Source of the DNA: Paenibacillus_F chitinolyticus_A
Lineage (GTDB): Bacteria; Bacillota; Bacilli; Paenibacillales; NBRC-103111
NCBI RefSeq assembly: GCF_045038035.1
Contig: NZ_CP173427.1
Coordinates: 3,596,001-3,660,000 of the forward strand
DNA: 64,000 nt
Direction of reading: 5' to 3'
The notes beneath the pieces were generated by a model, which saw nothing but the letters and a program-made list of their open reading frames with translations, searched no databases and was not told the origin of the DNA. Below, piece by piece: positions 8,611-17,032 of this stretch; the first letter of the stretch is position 1; every line of letters begins with the position of its first letter. Position numbers and translations under genes: made by a program.

Positions 8611-8973
8611 TTACGGAGTATTTTCCGGAAAATCCGACGATGCGACGATCCTCAAATGCTGCATCCCCGTCAAATGACGAAGTTCGGCCAGCAAATAGTC
8701 GACCGATTTCACGGCGTAAATGAATCGTGCGGCAATTCCCTTCTCTACCACCACTATACAGGGGATGGACGAGATTTTCCACTTTTGCACGGACGCCCCC
8801 GCGTAATTCGCGTTGCAGGCTTTAAGGGGCAGTTCCGGCTCGATCGTCAGAGCCACGTCCAACATTCGTCGGGCGACTTTACAAGTTCCGCAAAAAGGGG
8901 TATGAAAAAATACGGCGAACGACTGTTTTTCTATGAGAGCCTGCTTGATTTGGTCATCGTTCCATTCCTGCAT
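8611..8973 (-). CDS. thioredoxin-family protein
   Basis: A 120-residue cytosolic thioredoxin fold with the redox motif FCGTC (about 27-31) after the strand FAVFFHTP, and the cis-proline site SSIPCI (about 73-78). ATG at 8973 is chosen because AAAGGAG lies 6 bases upstream; the longer frame has no such site. The Cys in IPCI next to the cis-Pro is unusual. It resembles the small thioredoxin-like proteins of Bacillales (YtpP/YdbP type) that reduce disulfides or bacillithiol adducts; exact role unknown. An intrinsic terminator sits just 17 bases before its ribosome site. Confidence 0.88.
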   Translation of the reverse strand: MQEWNDDQIKQALIEKQSFAVFFHTPFCGTCKVARRMLDVALTIEPELPLKACNANYAGASVQKWKISSIPCIVVVEKGIAARFIYAVKSVDYLLAELRHLTGMQHLRIVASSDFPENTP

Positions 8974-8989
8974 ACCGATCTCCTTTCCA

Positions 8990-9010
8990 TAAAAAAGCCG
9001 GGTTCCGGCT
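8990..9010 (-). terminator. intrinsic terminator between the 177-aa gene and the thioredoxin gene
   Basis: Perfect stem AGCCGG/CCGGCT with a GTT loop and six T on the minus strand. The T-run nearly touches the ribosome site of the thioredoxin-like gene, so that gene needs read-through or a promoter upstream of this hairpin. Confidence 0.75.
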
Positions 9011-9090
9011 GAAATTCCGGGAGTATCCAAGACTAAGAAGGTCCCTTAACGGGCAGAAGCCGGGCGCAGAAAATTGGGGCCCGACCCGTT

Positions 9091-9624
9091 TCAGGAAGCA
9101 TGTTTGTCTCTGAGCACAGACAGCGACAGTAACGTATGTTCCAGCAGCCCTTCGAAATCGTCGAGATGGCTTTCGTTGACCTTACGGCCGAACTCAAGCA
9201 AAACTTCATTGTGCCAGCCTTCGTTTTCGGAGCCGAACACATAAGAAAGCGTCTGGGTGATAAGCGGCCTTCCGCTCCAGATGGATTCCAGGGACGATCC
9301 GACCGCGGGACAGTCCCGCGAGGGATCGCCGACAAGGAATCCGAATCTCACCGTAAGCGCGCAACCCGGCTCGGCTCCTTTGCGGCTCAGCAGCTCCGCA
9401 GCCAAATCTTCCAGCTCAGCCGCCAGATGAAGCTCCGCCCACGGAGAAGCCGTATTCTCTTCGCCGCCGCGGAGGACAAAACGGATCCGGTAATGGCGGC
9501 CCAAGCTGGATAGATCCATAACGTCCGACCGGTTCGTAACCAGAATTTCCCCGGACAGATCCAAATCGTAGACAGCGCCTTCCAAAACGACTTTTAAATT
9601 CTCGTAAACCGTCGGATCAAACAT
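9091..9624 (-). CDS. conserved-type hypothetical protein (177 aa)
   Basis: A soluble 177-residue protein beginning MFDPTVYENLKVVLEG. Predicted structure is mixed alpha/beta, with a strand-rich first half and a helical end (DFEGLLEHTLLSLSVL). Two cysteines (GCALT, RDCPAV) show no metal motif. ATG at 9624 is chosen over the upstream TTG because AAAGGAG lies 9 bases before it. I do not recognise the family. It is followed at 8990-9010 by a terminator. Confidence 0.78.
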   Translation of the reverse strand: MFDPTVYENLKVVLEGAVYDLDLSGEILVTNRSDVMDLSSLGRHYRIRFVLRGGEENTASPWAELHLAAELEDLAAELLSRKGAEPGCALTVRFGFLVGDPSRDCPAVGSSLESIWSGRPLITQTLSYVFGSENEGWHNEVLLEFGRKVNESHLDDFEGLLEHTLLSLSVLRDKHAS

Positions 9625-9716
9625 ACCGGGCAACTCCTTTGCGATCAGTGTTCATTTCGTTACGATAGTGAGGCAGCGGCTAGCGGAATATCCGTCTACC
9701 GCACTCCGGAGCGCAG

Positions 9717-9750
9717 CAAAGGCGCCCGGATGATGAACATCCAAGCGCCT
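9717..9750 (-). terminator. probable terminator after ykpA
   Basis: A long imperfect stem, AGGCGC plus GGATG paired with CATCC plus GCGCCT, lies about 40 bases past the ykpA stop; the T-run is short (TTT), so confidence is moderate. Confidence 0.6.
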
Positions 9751-9788
9751 CTTCTGTGTATCCTGTTCCCGTTTGCAAGCCTCTGTGT

Positions 9789-11405
9789 TTAAGCGTAATA
9801 CTCTTCACGCAGACGGCGCACATCTTCGTTCTCCAGATATTCATCGTAAGGCATCATCCGGTCAATCACGCCTTTAGGCGTAATTTCGATAATGCGGTTG
9901 GCAATCGTCTGAATGAACTGATGGTCATGGGACACGAACAGCATCGTGCCGTCAAAGTCGATCAGCCCGTTATTGAGAGCCGTAATGGATTCGAGATCCA
10001 AGTGGTTCGTCGGCTCGTCGAGAATAAGAACGTTGGCGCTTGCGAGCATCATTTTGGACAGCATGCAGCGCACTTTCTCGCCCCCGGACAGAACGCTTGC
10101 TTTCTTAAGCGCTTCTTCACCGGAGAAAAGCATCCGGCCCAGGAAGCCGCGGATAAACGATTCGTCCTGGTCTTTGGAATATTGACGCAGCCAGTCGACG
10201 AGGTTCATATCCACACCGTCGAAGTACTGCGAGTTGTCTTTCGGGAAATAAGCCTGGGTTGTGGTGACGCCCCATGTGTAGGTGCCTTCATCCGCTTCCG
10301 TTTCGCCCATTAAAATCTGGAACAGCGTCGTTTTCGCATGTCCGTCGGGACCTACGAAAGCGATTTTGTCGCCTTTGTTCACGGTGATGGAAATATTGTC
10401 AAGAATTTTCTGGCCCTCAACGGACTTGCTGATACTGTCAATCGCCAGAAGCTGCTTGCCCGCTTCCCGCTCCGGTTTGAAATTGATGAACGGATATTTG
10501 CGGTTGGACGGTTTGATGTCGTCCAGAGTAAGCTTCTCGAGCTGTTTCTTACGGGATGTCGCCTGCTTCGACTTGGACGCGTTGGCGCTGAATCTCGCGA
10601 TAAACGTTTCGAGTTCTTTACGCTTCTCTTCGGTTTTCTTGTTCTGCTCTCTGGCAAGCTTCAAAGCCAGCTGGCTGGATTCGTACCAGAAGTCGTAGTT
10701 GCCGACGTACATCTGAATTTTGCTGAAGTCGATGTCGGCGATATGCGTACAAACCTGGTTCAGGAAGTGACGGTCATGGGATACCACGATGACGGTGCCT
10801 TCGAATCTGGCCAGGAAGTTCTCCAGCCATTGGATCGATTCGAGATTCAAATGGTTGGTAGGCTCATCGAGCAGCAGAATATTCGGGCTGCCGAACAAGG
10901 CCTGCGCAAGCAGGACCCGGACTTTCTCGTTGCCGTCCAGATCTTTCATCTTCTGGTCGTGAAGCTCTTTCGGAATGCCGAGGCCGATCAGAAGCTCGGC
11001 CGCGTCGGACTCCGCCTGCCAGCCGTCAAGTTCGGCGAATTCGCCTTCAAGCTCGCCCGCACGGATACCGTCTTCTTCGGAGAAGTCCGATTTCGCGTAG
11101 AGAGCGTCTTTCTCTTCCATAATCTGAAAGAGGCGCGCATGGCCCATCATGACCGTTTTCAGAACATCGGTTTCATCGAATTCGTAGTGGTTCTGCTTCA
11201 GAACCGCCATACGTTCGCCCGGAGCGATATGAACGTCCCCTTTGTTGGGTTCGATTTCGCCGGACAAAATTTTAAGAAACGTGGATTTTCCCGCCCCGTT
11301 AGCGCCAATCAGGCCATAGCAGTTGCCGGGAGTAAATTTAATATTAACGTCTTCGAAAAGAGCGCGTTTGCCGTATCGAAGCGTTACATCCGTTACAGTG
11401 ATCAT
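9789..11405 (-). CDS. ykpA: ABC-F family ribosome-associated ATPase YkpA (YbiT-like)
   Basis: A 538-residue soluble ABC-F protein with two nucleotide-binding domains joined by a charged helical linker (about 230-310). NBD1 has Walker A GANGAGKST (about 35-43), signature region DGNEKVR and Walker B LLLDEPTNHLNLES. NBD2 has a degenerate Walker A (GPDGHAKTT), signature LSGGEKVR and LILDEPTNHLDLES; the degeneracy is also typical of the YkpA group. ABC-F proteins bind the ribosomal E site and influence elongation or antibiotic tolerance; no transmembrane partner is needed. ATG at 11405 matches the family N-terminus. Neighbour yfmR is a second ABC-F gene on the same strand. Confidence 0.93.
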   Translation of the reverse strand: MITVTDVTLRYGKRALFEDVNIKFTPGNCYGLIGANGAGKSTFLKILSGEIEPNKGDVHIAPGERMAVLKQNHYEFDETDVLKTVMMGHARLFQIMEEKDALYAKSDFSEEDGIRAGELEGEFAELDGWQAESDAAELLIGLGIPKELHDQKMKDLDGNEKVRVLLAQALFGSPNILLLDEPTNHLNLESIQWLENFLARFEGTVIVVSHDRHFLNQVCTHIADIDFSKIQMYVGNYDFWYESSQLALKLAREQNKKTEEKRKELETFIARFSANASKSKQATSRKKQLEKLTLDDIKPSNRKYPFINFKPEREAGKQLLAIDSISKSVEGQKILDNISITVNKGDKIAFVGPDGHAKTTLFQILMGETEADEGTYTWGVTTTQAYFPKDNSQYFDGVDMNLVDWLRQYSKDQDESFIRGFLGRMLFSGEEALKKASVLSGGEKVRCMLSKMMLASANVLILDEPTNHLDLESITALNNGLIDFDGTMLFVSHDHQFIQTIANRIIEITPKGVIDRMMPYDEYLENEDVRRLREEYYA

Positions 11406-11510
11406 AAGTGCGGTTAACCTGCCTTTTTGTAGAATCACGGCTTCTTCCAAGCCAATTCCTATTAGTATAGCATAAAAAAGGGCTCCCCGCTCGTAATTGC
11501 GGGAATGAGC

Positions 11511-13460
11511 TTACTTGCCGCGCTCGATTTCCTCCACGAGCTCCGAGAGAACGGTCCAGCGTTCCATCGCCTGCTCCAGCTCTTCGCCGGCGGCAATCTC
11601 CTCGGCGTACAGCTCCTGTACGCGGCCGTAGTCGCTTCCGGCCTTCGCGATATCGCTCTTGATCCGCTCCAGCTTCTCTTCCAGCGCCGCGATGCGGTCT
11701 TCGATCGTATCCCATTCCTTCTGCTCGTTGAAGGAAAGTTTTTTCTTCTTGGCGCGTTCCCCGCCGGGGACCGCTGCGGTTGCGCCCGTGGATGATGCAG
11801 ACGATGCGGAGGCCTGAGTCCGGGCTTTTTCTTTGGCGTCGGGCTTAAGCTCGGAAGCTTCACGCTGCTGTTTGAGCTCCAGGTATTCGGAGTACGTTCC
11901 GATATACTGTTCGATTTCACCCTCGCCCGTAAACGAGAACAGATGGTCGGCGGTCCGGTCCAGGAAATAACGGTCATGGGATACCGTGATGACGGCCCCC
12001 GGAAACTGCTCCAGATAATCTTCCAGGATGGACAAGGTCTGAATATCCAGATCGTTCGTCGGCTCGTCGAGCAGCAGGACATTCGGCTCTCCCATCAGTG
12101 TACGCAGCAGATAGAGCCGGCGCTTCTCGCCCCCGGAAAGTTTCCCGATCGGCGTCCACTGGAGATTCGGCGGGAACAGGAATCTTTCCAGCATCTGCGC
12201 CGCCGTGATGCTCTCTCCGTCCTTCGTTCGGATGACCTCGGCGGCCTCCCGGACATACTCGATGACACGCTGCTTGTCATCCATCTCCACACTTTCTTGT
12301 GTGTAGTAGGCAAGCTTGACGGTGCTCCCCCGCTCGATTTCGCCGCTGTCCGGGCTGAGGCGTCCGGCCAGCATATTCAGCAGCGTCGATTTGCCGCTTC
12401 CGTTGCGGCCGATAATGCCGATCCGGTCGTCCGGCAGCACGATGTAGCTGAAATCATGGATAAGTTCCCGGCCTTCGTAGCCTTTGCTCACCTGCTTGAG
12501 CTCGATGACTTTGCGGCCGAGGCGGCTGCCTGCCAAAGCCATATCGAGCTTTGCCGCAGGCCCGTCGACCTTGCGGTCGCGCAGCTCCTCTGCCCGTTCG
12601 ACGCGGGCTTTCTGCTTCGTCGTGCGGGCTTTCGCGCCGCGGTGCAGCCACGCAAGCTCTCTGCGGAGCAGGTTGCGCCGCTTGTCTTCGCTGGAGGCTT
12701 CACGCTCCATGCGCTCGGCCTTTTTCTCCAGAAACGTCGTGTAATTGCCTACATAGCTGTATATGCTGCCCCGGTCGAGCTCCAAAATGCGGCTGGTCAC
12801 GCGCTCAAGGAAATAGCGGTCGTGCGTGACGAGCAGCAGAGCGCCTTTCCATTTGCTTAAAAACTGTTCCAGCCAATCCACCGTCTCGTTGTCGATGTGG
12901 TTGGTAGGCTCGTCGAGAATAAGCAGGTCGGCGGGCTGGATCAATACTCGGGCCATCGCGACGCGCTTCCGCTGGCCGCCGGACAACTCCCCGACGGGCT
13001 TGCCGAATTCCGTGATGCCCAGCTTCGTCAGGACTGTCTTGGCCGTTGTGCCGGCCTCCCAGGCGTCCAGCTCGTCCATTCTCGCCTGCACCCGCATCAG
13101 CTTCTGCTGGGCAGCCTCGTCCTCGGGGCTGCTTTCAAGCGAAGCGAGCGCCTGCTCGTAGTCGCGGAGCACTTTCATAAGCGGCGTTTCTCCGTAGAAA
13201 ACCTGCTCCAGAACCGTCGAACGCTCATCGAACTCCGGCTGTTGAGGCAAGTATTCCACTCTGAAATGATTGGAATGAACGATCGATCCGGAGTCCGGCG
13301 TTTCCAGACCGGCCAAGATTCTCAGCAGAGAAGACTTGCCGGTTCCGTTGACACCGATGAGACCGATCCGCTGTTTTTCCGAGATCGTAAACGAAATATC
13401 GTCGAAGAGGACTTTCTCTCCGTAAGTTTTTACTAGATGTTCGGCATGAATAATACTCAT
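11511..13460 (-). CDS. yfmR: ABC-F family ribosome-associated ATPase YfmR (Uup-like)
   Basis: A 649-residue ABC-F protein. NBD1 has Walker A GVNGTGKSS (about 36-44), signature LSGGQRKRV and LLILDEPTNHIDNE; the interdomain linker carries the YfmR/Uup hallmark LRRELAWLHRGAKART (about 255-270). NBD2 has GRNGSGKST, LSGGEKRRL and LLLDEPTNDLD. The last ~85 residues form the Uup-type C-terminal coiled coil. In B. subtilis YfmR relieves ribosome stalling together with EF-P. GGAGG lies 5 bases before the ATG. It precedes ykpA by about 100 bp, making a pair of translation-related ATPases. Confidence 0.94.
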   Translation of the reverse strand: MSIIHAEHLVKTYGEKVLFDDISFTISEKQRIGLIGVNGTGKSSLLRILAGLETPDSGSIVHSNHFRVEYLPQQPEFDERSTVLEQVFYGETPLMKVLRDYEQALASLESSPEDEAAQQKLMRVQARMDELDAWEAGTTAKTVLTKLGITEFGKPVGELSGGQRKRVAMARVLIQPADLLILDEPTNHIDNETVDWLEQFLSKWKGALLLVTHDRYFLERVTSRILELDRGSIYSYVGNYTTFLEKKAERMEREASSEDKRRNLLRRELAWLHRGAKARTTKQKARVERAEELRDRKVDGPAAKLDMALAGSRLGRKVIELKQVSKGYEGRELIHDFSYIVLPDDRIGIIGRNGSGKSTLLNMLAGRLSPDSGEIERGSTVKLAYYTQESVEMDDKQRVIEYVREAAEVIRTKDGESITAAQMLERFLFPPNLQWTPIGKLSGGEKRRLYLLRTLMGEPNVLLLDEPTNDLDIQTLSILEDYLEQFPGAVITVSHDRYFLDRTADHLFSFTGEGEIEQYIGTYSEYLELKQQREASELKPDAKEKARTQASASSASSTGATAAVPGGERAKKKKLSFNEQKEWDTIEDRIAALEEKLERIKSDIAKAGSDYGRVQELYAEEIAAGEELEQAMERWTVLSELVEEIERGK

Positions 13461-13568
13461 GAGTTCCTCCGTCCTTAAGCGCCGCGCCAAATGAATCCGG
13501 CTGCCCTCATGCCCGCCGTCGGGCGTATGGATGAGACCAGCCGGATGTAGAATTCGATTTCTTCGGAT

Positions 13569-14657
13569 TTAAACCGGGCTGACCGGATTTTCCGGCTGTT
13601 CGGGGTCGCTCGCCGCCGCGGCCGGGTGCAGAATATATTGCAGCAGCAGAGAGGCCGTTCCCGCGATGGCGTCCACATGTGTGCGTTCCATGCCGTGAGA
13701 GGCATGAACACCGGGGCCGATTAGCGCGGCACGGATGTTGCTGCCTCCGCGGAGCGCCGCCGAAGCGTCCGAACCATACTGCGGGTACACATCCACCGCG
13801 TGGCGAATCCCGGAATGTTCCGCGAGGCGGATAAGCTGAGAGGTCATCGCGTAGTCGTAAGGACCGCTGGAATCTTTTGCGCAGATGGAGACGTCCTGCT
13901 CGGTACAGGTCAGATCGTCCCCCATGGCTCCCATGTCGACGGCGAGAAGCTCGTCAATGTCGGCCGGGATGTAGGAAGCCCCGTGGCCGACTTCCTCGTA
14001 AGTGGTCAAAATGATTTTAACGGTGCAGGCCGGTTCGATCAGCTCGTTCTTCAGAAGATCCATAAGAGCGAACAGCGCGGCCACGCTCGCTTTATCGTCG
14101 AGATGACGGGACTTGACATACCCGTTCTCCAGCATGCGGACCCGCGGCTCGAATGACACGAAATCCCCGACACGAATTCCCAGCTTCTGTACCTCTTCCT
14201 TATTGAAAGCCAGTTCGTCCAAGCGAACTTCCATGTTCTCCTCGACGCGTTTATGGTCTCTGGCATCCGGAAAAACGTGAACCGAAGGCTTCGTCGTTAA
14301 AATAGTCCCTTCATAGCTGAGTCCCTGACGCGTATGAACGCGGCAGTACTCGTTTTCGATGGCAGCCATCATAAAACCGCCCACCGACGTGAGGCGCAGA
14401 CGCCCGTTGTCCTTGACGGACCGCACCATCGCCCCGAGCGTATCCACATGAGCCGAGAGCCCGATCGTGTAATCGCTCCGTTTGCCCGGAATCGTAATGA
14501 TGCCGCAGCCTTTATTCGTCAGTTCCAGCTTGTAGCCCAGCTTCTCGGCCTCCGCCTTCACTTTATCCATAATGTGGTGGGTGTATCCGCTCGGGCTCGG
14601 TGTCTTCAAAAGCATGTCCAGCACCTCTAGCAGATACGTTCTGTTCACTTGCTCCAT
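13569..14657 (-). CDS. M42 family metallo-aminopeptidase
   Basis: A 362-residue co-catalytic metallopeptidase of family M42 (tetrahedral aminopeptidase type). Metal and catalytic motifs are visible: AHVDTLGAM (about 69-77), HLDDKASV (about 178-185) with the bridging Asp, and the catalytic pair in TYEEVGHGAS (about 212-221); a terminal His occurs in the GVHASHGMER region. Such enzymes trim peptides in the cytosol and assemble into dodecamers. GGAGAGG lies 9 bases before the ATG. The last ~20 residues are a Pro/Glu tail. Single gene. Confidence 0.92.
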   Translation of the reverse strand: MEQVNRTYLLEVLDMLLKTPSPSGYTHHIMDKVKAEAEKLGYKLELTNKGCGIITIPGKRSDYTIGLSAHVDTLGAMVRSVKDNGRLRLTSVGGFMMAAIENEYCRVHTRQGLSYEGTILTTKPSVHVFPDARDHKRVEENMEVRLDELAFNKEEVQKLGIRVGDFVSFEPRVRMLENGYVKSRHLDDKASVAALFALMDLLKNELIEPACTVKIILTTYEEVGHGASYIPADIDELLAVDMGAMGDDLTCTEQDVSICAKDSSGPYDYAMTSQLIRLAEHSGIRHAVDVYPQYGSDASAALRGGSNIRAALIGPGVHASHGMERTHVDAIAGTASLLLQYILHPAAAASDPEQPENPVSPV

Positions 14658-15194
14658 AAATTCAACCTCTCCTTTTCTAACCCGGTACGAGTAGTGTCGC
14701 TCTGCAAACGAAACCGTTCAAAGGTAAAGCTCTCCGCCTGACCGGCGGCCGGTTTCGTTTCTGAGCGCTATGTAAAGACTTGCTTCTACTTAATACCCCG
14801 AATATTCCTCTATCATCAACCCTAATTGTCGCACATCCGCCGGATTCTACCTATCCGGACGGTTTTTGCCGAAAAAATTAACCGGTGAAATTCCTTTTAA
14901 TGCTCTCGCTTATTACAATCTTGCAAATTCCCATAAAAAAGACTGTAAATTCCGGAATTTCACGCCAATTGGCATGCCTTCAAAAGCGTTCTCTTACTGG
15001 TGATACTACACTGTTTCCCCGTTGTTTTCAAACGATAAACCCGTTTCCGGAAAACAATCCGGCCGCTGCTGGAAAACTTTGTCCCGTGAAATCTAGCAAA
15101 TCGCATGCTAGGATTAAAAGGCTTCTTGCGGAAGAGAGTGCAAAGCAGCACGTCATGCAAGCTCCTCTTCTCAGACAGAAAGCAAAAAAAACAA
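14658..15194. other. 537-bp intergenic region upstream of the c-di-AMP riboswitch
   Basis: No convincing gene. An open frame on the plus strand (14885-15265) runs into the riboswitch and has no ribosome site, so it is rejected. The stretch is AT-rich near 14780-14960 and must hold the divergent promoters of the M42 gene and of the riboswitch transcript, but I cannot fix exact promoter elements. Confidence 0.5.
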
Positions 15195-15305
15195 GGCCGA
15201 AGCTTCTCCGGAAGCACGGGGGAACCCAATATTGGGGTGAAGCCATGATGTTCATGGCCGGGTGATTGCTCTTTGACCCGAATCCGTCAGCTAACCTCGC
15301 AGGCC
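15195..15305 (+). ncRNA. ydaO-type c-di-AMP riboswitch
   Basis: The sequence follows the ydaO/yuaA consensus from end to end. A GGCC...GGCC outer helix (15195-15198 with 15302-15305) encloses CCGAAGC, GGGGGAACCC, TTGGGGTGAAGCC and the signature CCGAATCCGTCAGCTAACC at the 3' side. Riboswitches of this class bind cyclic di-AMP and usually lower expression of wall-remodelling and osmolyte genes when the ligand is high. The closing helix ends 6-7 bases before the AAGGAG ribosome site of the LysM-CAP gene, with no separate terminator visible, so control of translation initiation is likely here. Confidence 0.93.
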
Positions 15306-15326
15306 GAAAAAAGGAGAGATTTTACC

Positions 15327-16145
15327 TTGAAATCTATCAAAAAAGCAACTCTCGTTGGTGTTTTTGCCCTTACGTCCGTTTTCGGAGCAGGCGCCGCATC
15401 CGCATCCGCCGAGCCGTGCAACGTTTCCGGCGGGGACACGCTCGCGACCCTTTCGAACAAATACGGCATTGATCTCGCCTCTCTTCTTACATCGAATCCG
15501 GAGTTGAAAAATCCGAATTTCATTTGGAAAGGCATGCAGATCGTCGTACCGGCAGCGCCTCCCGCTGCGGATAAACCGTCTGCCGAGGCACCGGCCGCGC
15601 CAACCGCGCCCGAAAAGAAACCGGAAGCCCAGAAACCTTCCGCACCGCCGGCAAAACCGAGCAAGCCCGCTCCGGAAACCCAGGCACCCGTAAGCACGCC
15701 TAAACCGACAACCAAACCGTCGGCACCTGTCGCGACTCCGGCACCGAAACCGGCTGAAAAACCGGCCGCTTCCCAATCGGAATACGCGGATCAGGTCGTA
15801 ACGCTGGTGAACCAAGAACGTGCCAAAGCCGGATTAAAACCGCTCGCATCCGACAGCGCGCTTGCCGCGATGGCATTGGACAAAGCGAAGGATATGTATA
15901 CAAACAACTATTTCGACCACAACTCTCCGACGTACGGATCTCCATTTGATATGATGAAATCTTATGGCATCTCCTATACGTATGCAGGCGAAAACATCGC
16001 CAAAGGACAGCGCACTCCTCAGGATGTGATGAACTCGTGGATGAACAGCCAGGGTCACCGTGAGAACATTTTGAGCCCAAACTTTACGAAAATCGGAGTC
16101 GCTTACTATAACGGCGAATGGGTTCAAGAGTTTATCGCGAACTAA
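15327..16145 (+). CDS. secreted LysM and CAP-domain cell-wall protein
   Basis: A 272-residue exported protein read from TTG at 15327 (AAGGAGAG 9 bases upstream). Signal peptide residues 1-28 end in ASASA. A LysM-like wall-binding domain follows (about 31-72, GGDTLATLSNKYGIDL), then a Pro/Ala/Lys-rich linker (about 75-150) and a C-terminal CAP/SCP domain (about 153-272) with QGHRENIL and SHORT helices typical of YkwD/SafA-neighbour proteins. CAP proteins of spore formers act at the wall or spore envelope; their chemistry is uncertain. Expression is controlled by the c-di-AMP riboswitch directly upstream, linking it to turgor or wall homeostasis. Confidence 0.93.
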   Translation: MKSIKKATLVGVFALTSVFGAGAASASAEPCNVSGGDTLATLSNKYGIDLASLLTSNPELKNPNFIWKGMQIVVPAAPPAADKPSAEAPAAPTAPEKKPEAQKPSAPPAKPSKPAPETQAPVSTPKPTTKPSAPVATPAPKPAEKPAASQSEYADQVVTLVNQERAKAGLKPLASDSALAAMALDKAKDMYTNNYFDHNSPTYGSPFDMMKSYGISYTYAGENIAKGQRTPQDVMNSWMNSQGHRENILSPNFTKIGVAYYNGEWVQEFIAN

Positions 16146-16236
16146 TTCGATTTTGCAAATTTTGTAAGTGTACGAATGCGAATATACAATTTAAGGCTAT
16201 AATTTGATCCTACAATCCAATTTAGTGCAGCTTTTA

Positions 16237-16276
16237 AAAGCGGCCCGTTCCTGACCCGGAACCGGCCGCTTTTTTT
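16237..16276 (+). terminator. intrinsic terminator after the LysM-CAP gene
   Basis: The strong stem AAAGCGGCC...GGCCGCTTT with an inner GTTCC/GGAAC pair is followed by eight T. Confidence 0.9.
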
Positions 16277-16603
16277 TACCGAAAAAACAGGCGGCCGGGA
16301 GCCTGATGCCTCGGGCAGAAGTAAGGAGTCATAATACAGAAAGCCTGGGGGAAACTAAGCGGGATGATTTCTGGACGATTTATTGAAGTAAGGCATTTGT
16401 TACTCCTTCGGCAGCTTTAGGATAAGAGAATTCTACAGGCCGAGCTTTACGCTGCTGTGTTATTTCAGATGGCGTTGCGTTGGCATTGCGCTATTCGGAA
16501 GAGGCTTCCGGCGTTGAATGTCATCGGTACATATGAATTCGCTCACCTAGAGATGATGGCAGCCTTGACTTTCAAATCGAGTGTTTTACCGGCGGCTGCA
16601 CCA
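16277..16603. other. gene-free region, possibly a decayed gene
   Basis: About 330 bp without a supported gene. One plus-strand frame stays open for about 58 codons (roughly 16420-16600, ending in TAA just before a terminator) with residues such as ELYAAVLFQMALRWH. It has no start with a ribosome site and no recognised family. It may be a gene remnant or chance. Confidence 0.35.
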
Positions 16604-16636
16604 TAAAAAAAAACCTGCCGCGAAAAACGGCAGGTT
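16604..16636 (-). terminator. intrinsic terminator after the Dabb gene
   Basis: Stem AACCTGCCG/CGGCAGGTT with a run of nine T on the minus strand. Confidence 0.9.
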
Positions 16637-16668
16637 CTTACGGTTGTTACCTGATTTTTTCGAATAAA

Positions 16669-16959
16669 TTAGCTTTCAAAGTCTACGCAGGGAGCGACGC
16701 CGTCTTTGGCTTCGCCCATATAGGCGAGCACATCCTGATGGACGGGGTGCACATTATAAGCTTTGAGATCTTCAAGCGAGTTAAATTTGGTGATTAAAGC
16801 CAGGTCATAAGAACGTTCGGAATGGATCACATCCGCGCCTACTTCGATATGCAGCAGTTCGGAAATTTTGCCTTCCATGTTCTGCAGCTTGGCTCTTGCT
16901 TGTTCGACGGACTCCGGGCTGCGGTCTTTAAGCTTAAAAAACACGACATGTGTAATCAT
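16669..16959 (-). CDS. Dabb (stress-responsive alpha/beta barrel) domain protein
   Basis: A 96-residue single-domain protein of the Dabb family: it begins MITHVVFFKLKDRS and has the characteristic ending HPVHQDVLAYMGEA. The fold is a dimeric ferredoxin-like alpha/beta barrel found in stress proteins and some cyclases; the catalytic role, if any, is unknown. ATG at 16959 follows GAGGAG by 8 bases; a longer in-frame extension lacks a site. It is monocistronic with its own terminator, downstream of the tad operon's last gene with a 73-bp gap. Confidence 0.9.
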   Translation of the reverse strand: MITHVVFFKLKDRSPESVEQARAKLQNMEGKISELLHIEVGADVIHSERSYDLALITKFNSLEDLKAYNVHPVHQDVLAYMGEAKDGVAPCVDFES

Positions 16960-17032
16960 TGGACATTCTCCTCTTTCCCGTTTCTTCAGCAACCCGTCCA
17001 TTATACCATTATCGTTCCACGACAGGAACCGG

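Noticed and set aside
10282..10700. Damaged ATP site in YkpA (GPDGHAKTT) suggesting a pseudogene
   Set aside because: The second Walker A is degenerate in the YkpA group in general, and the frame is intact.
14885..15265. Open frame of 126 codons upstream of the LysM-CAP gene
   Set aside because: It extends into the c-di-AMP riboswitch, lacks a ribosome site, and its composition is not protein-like.
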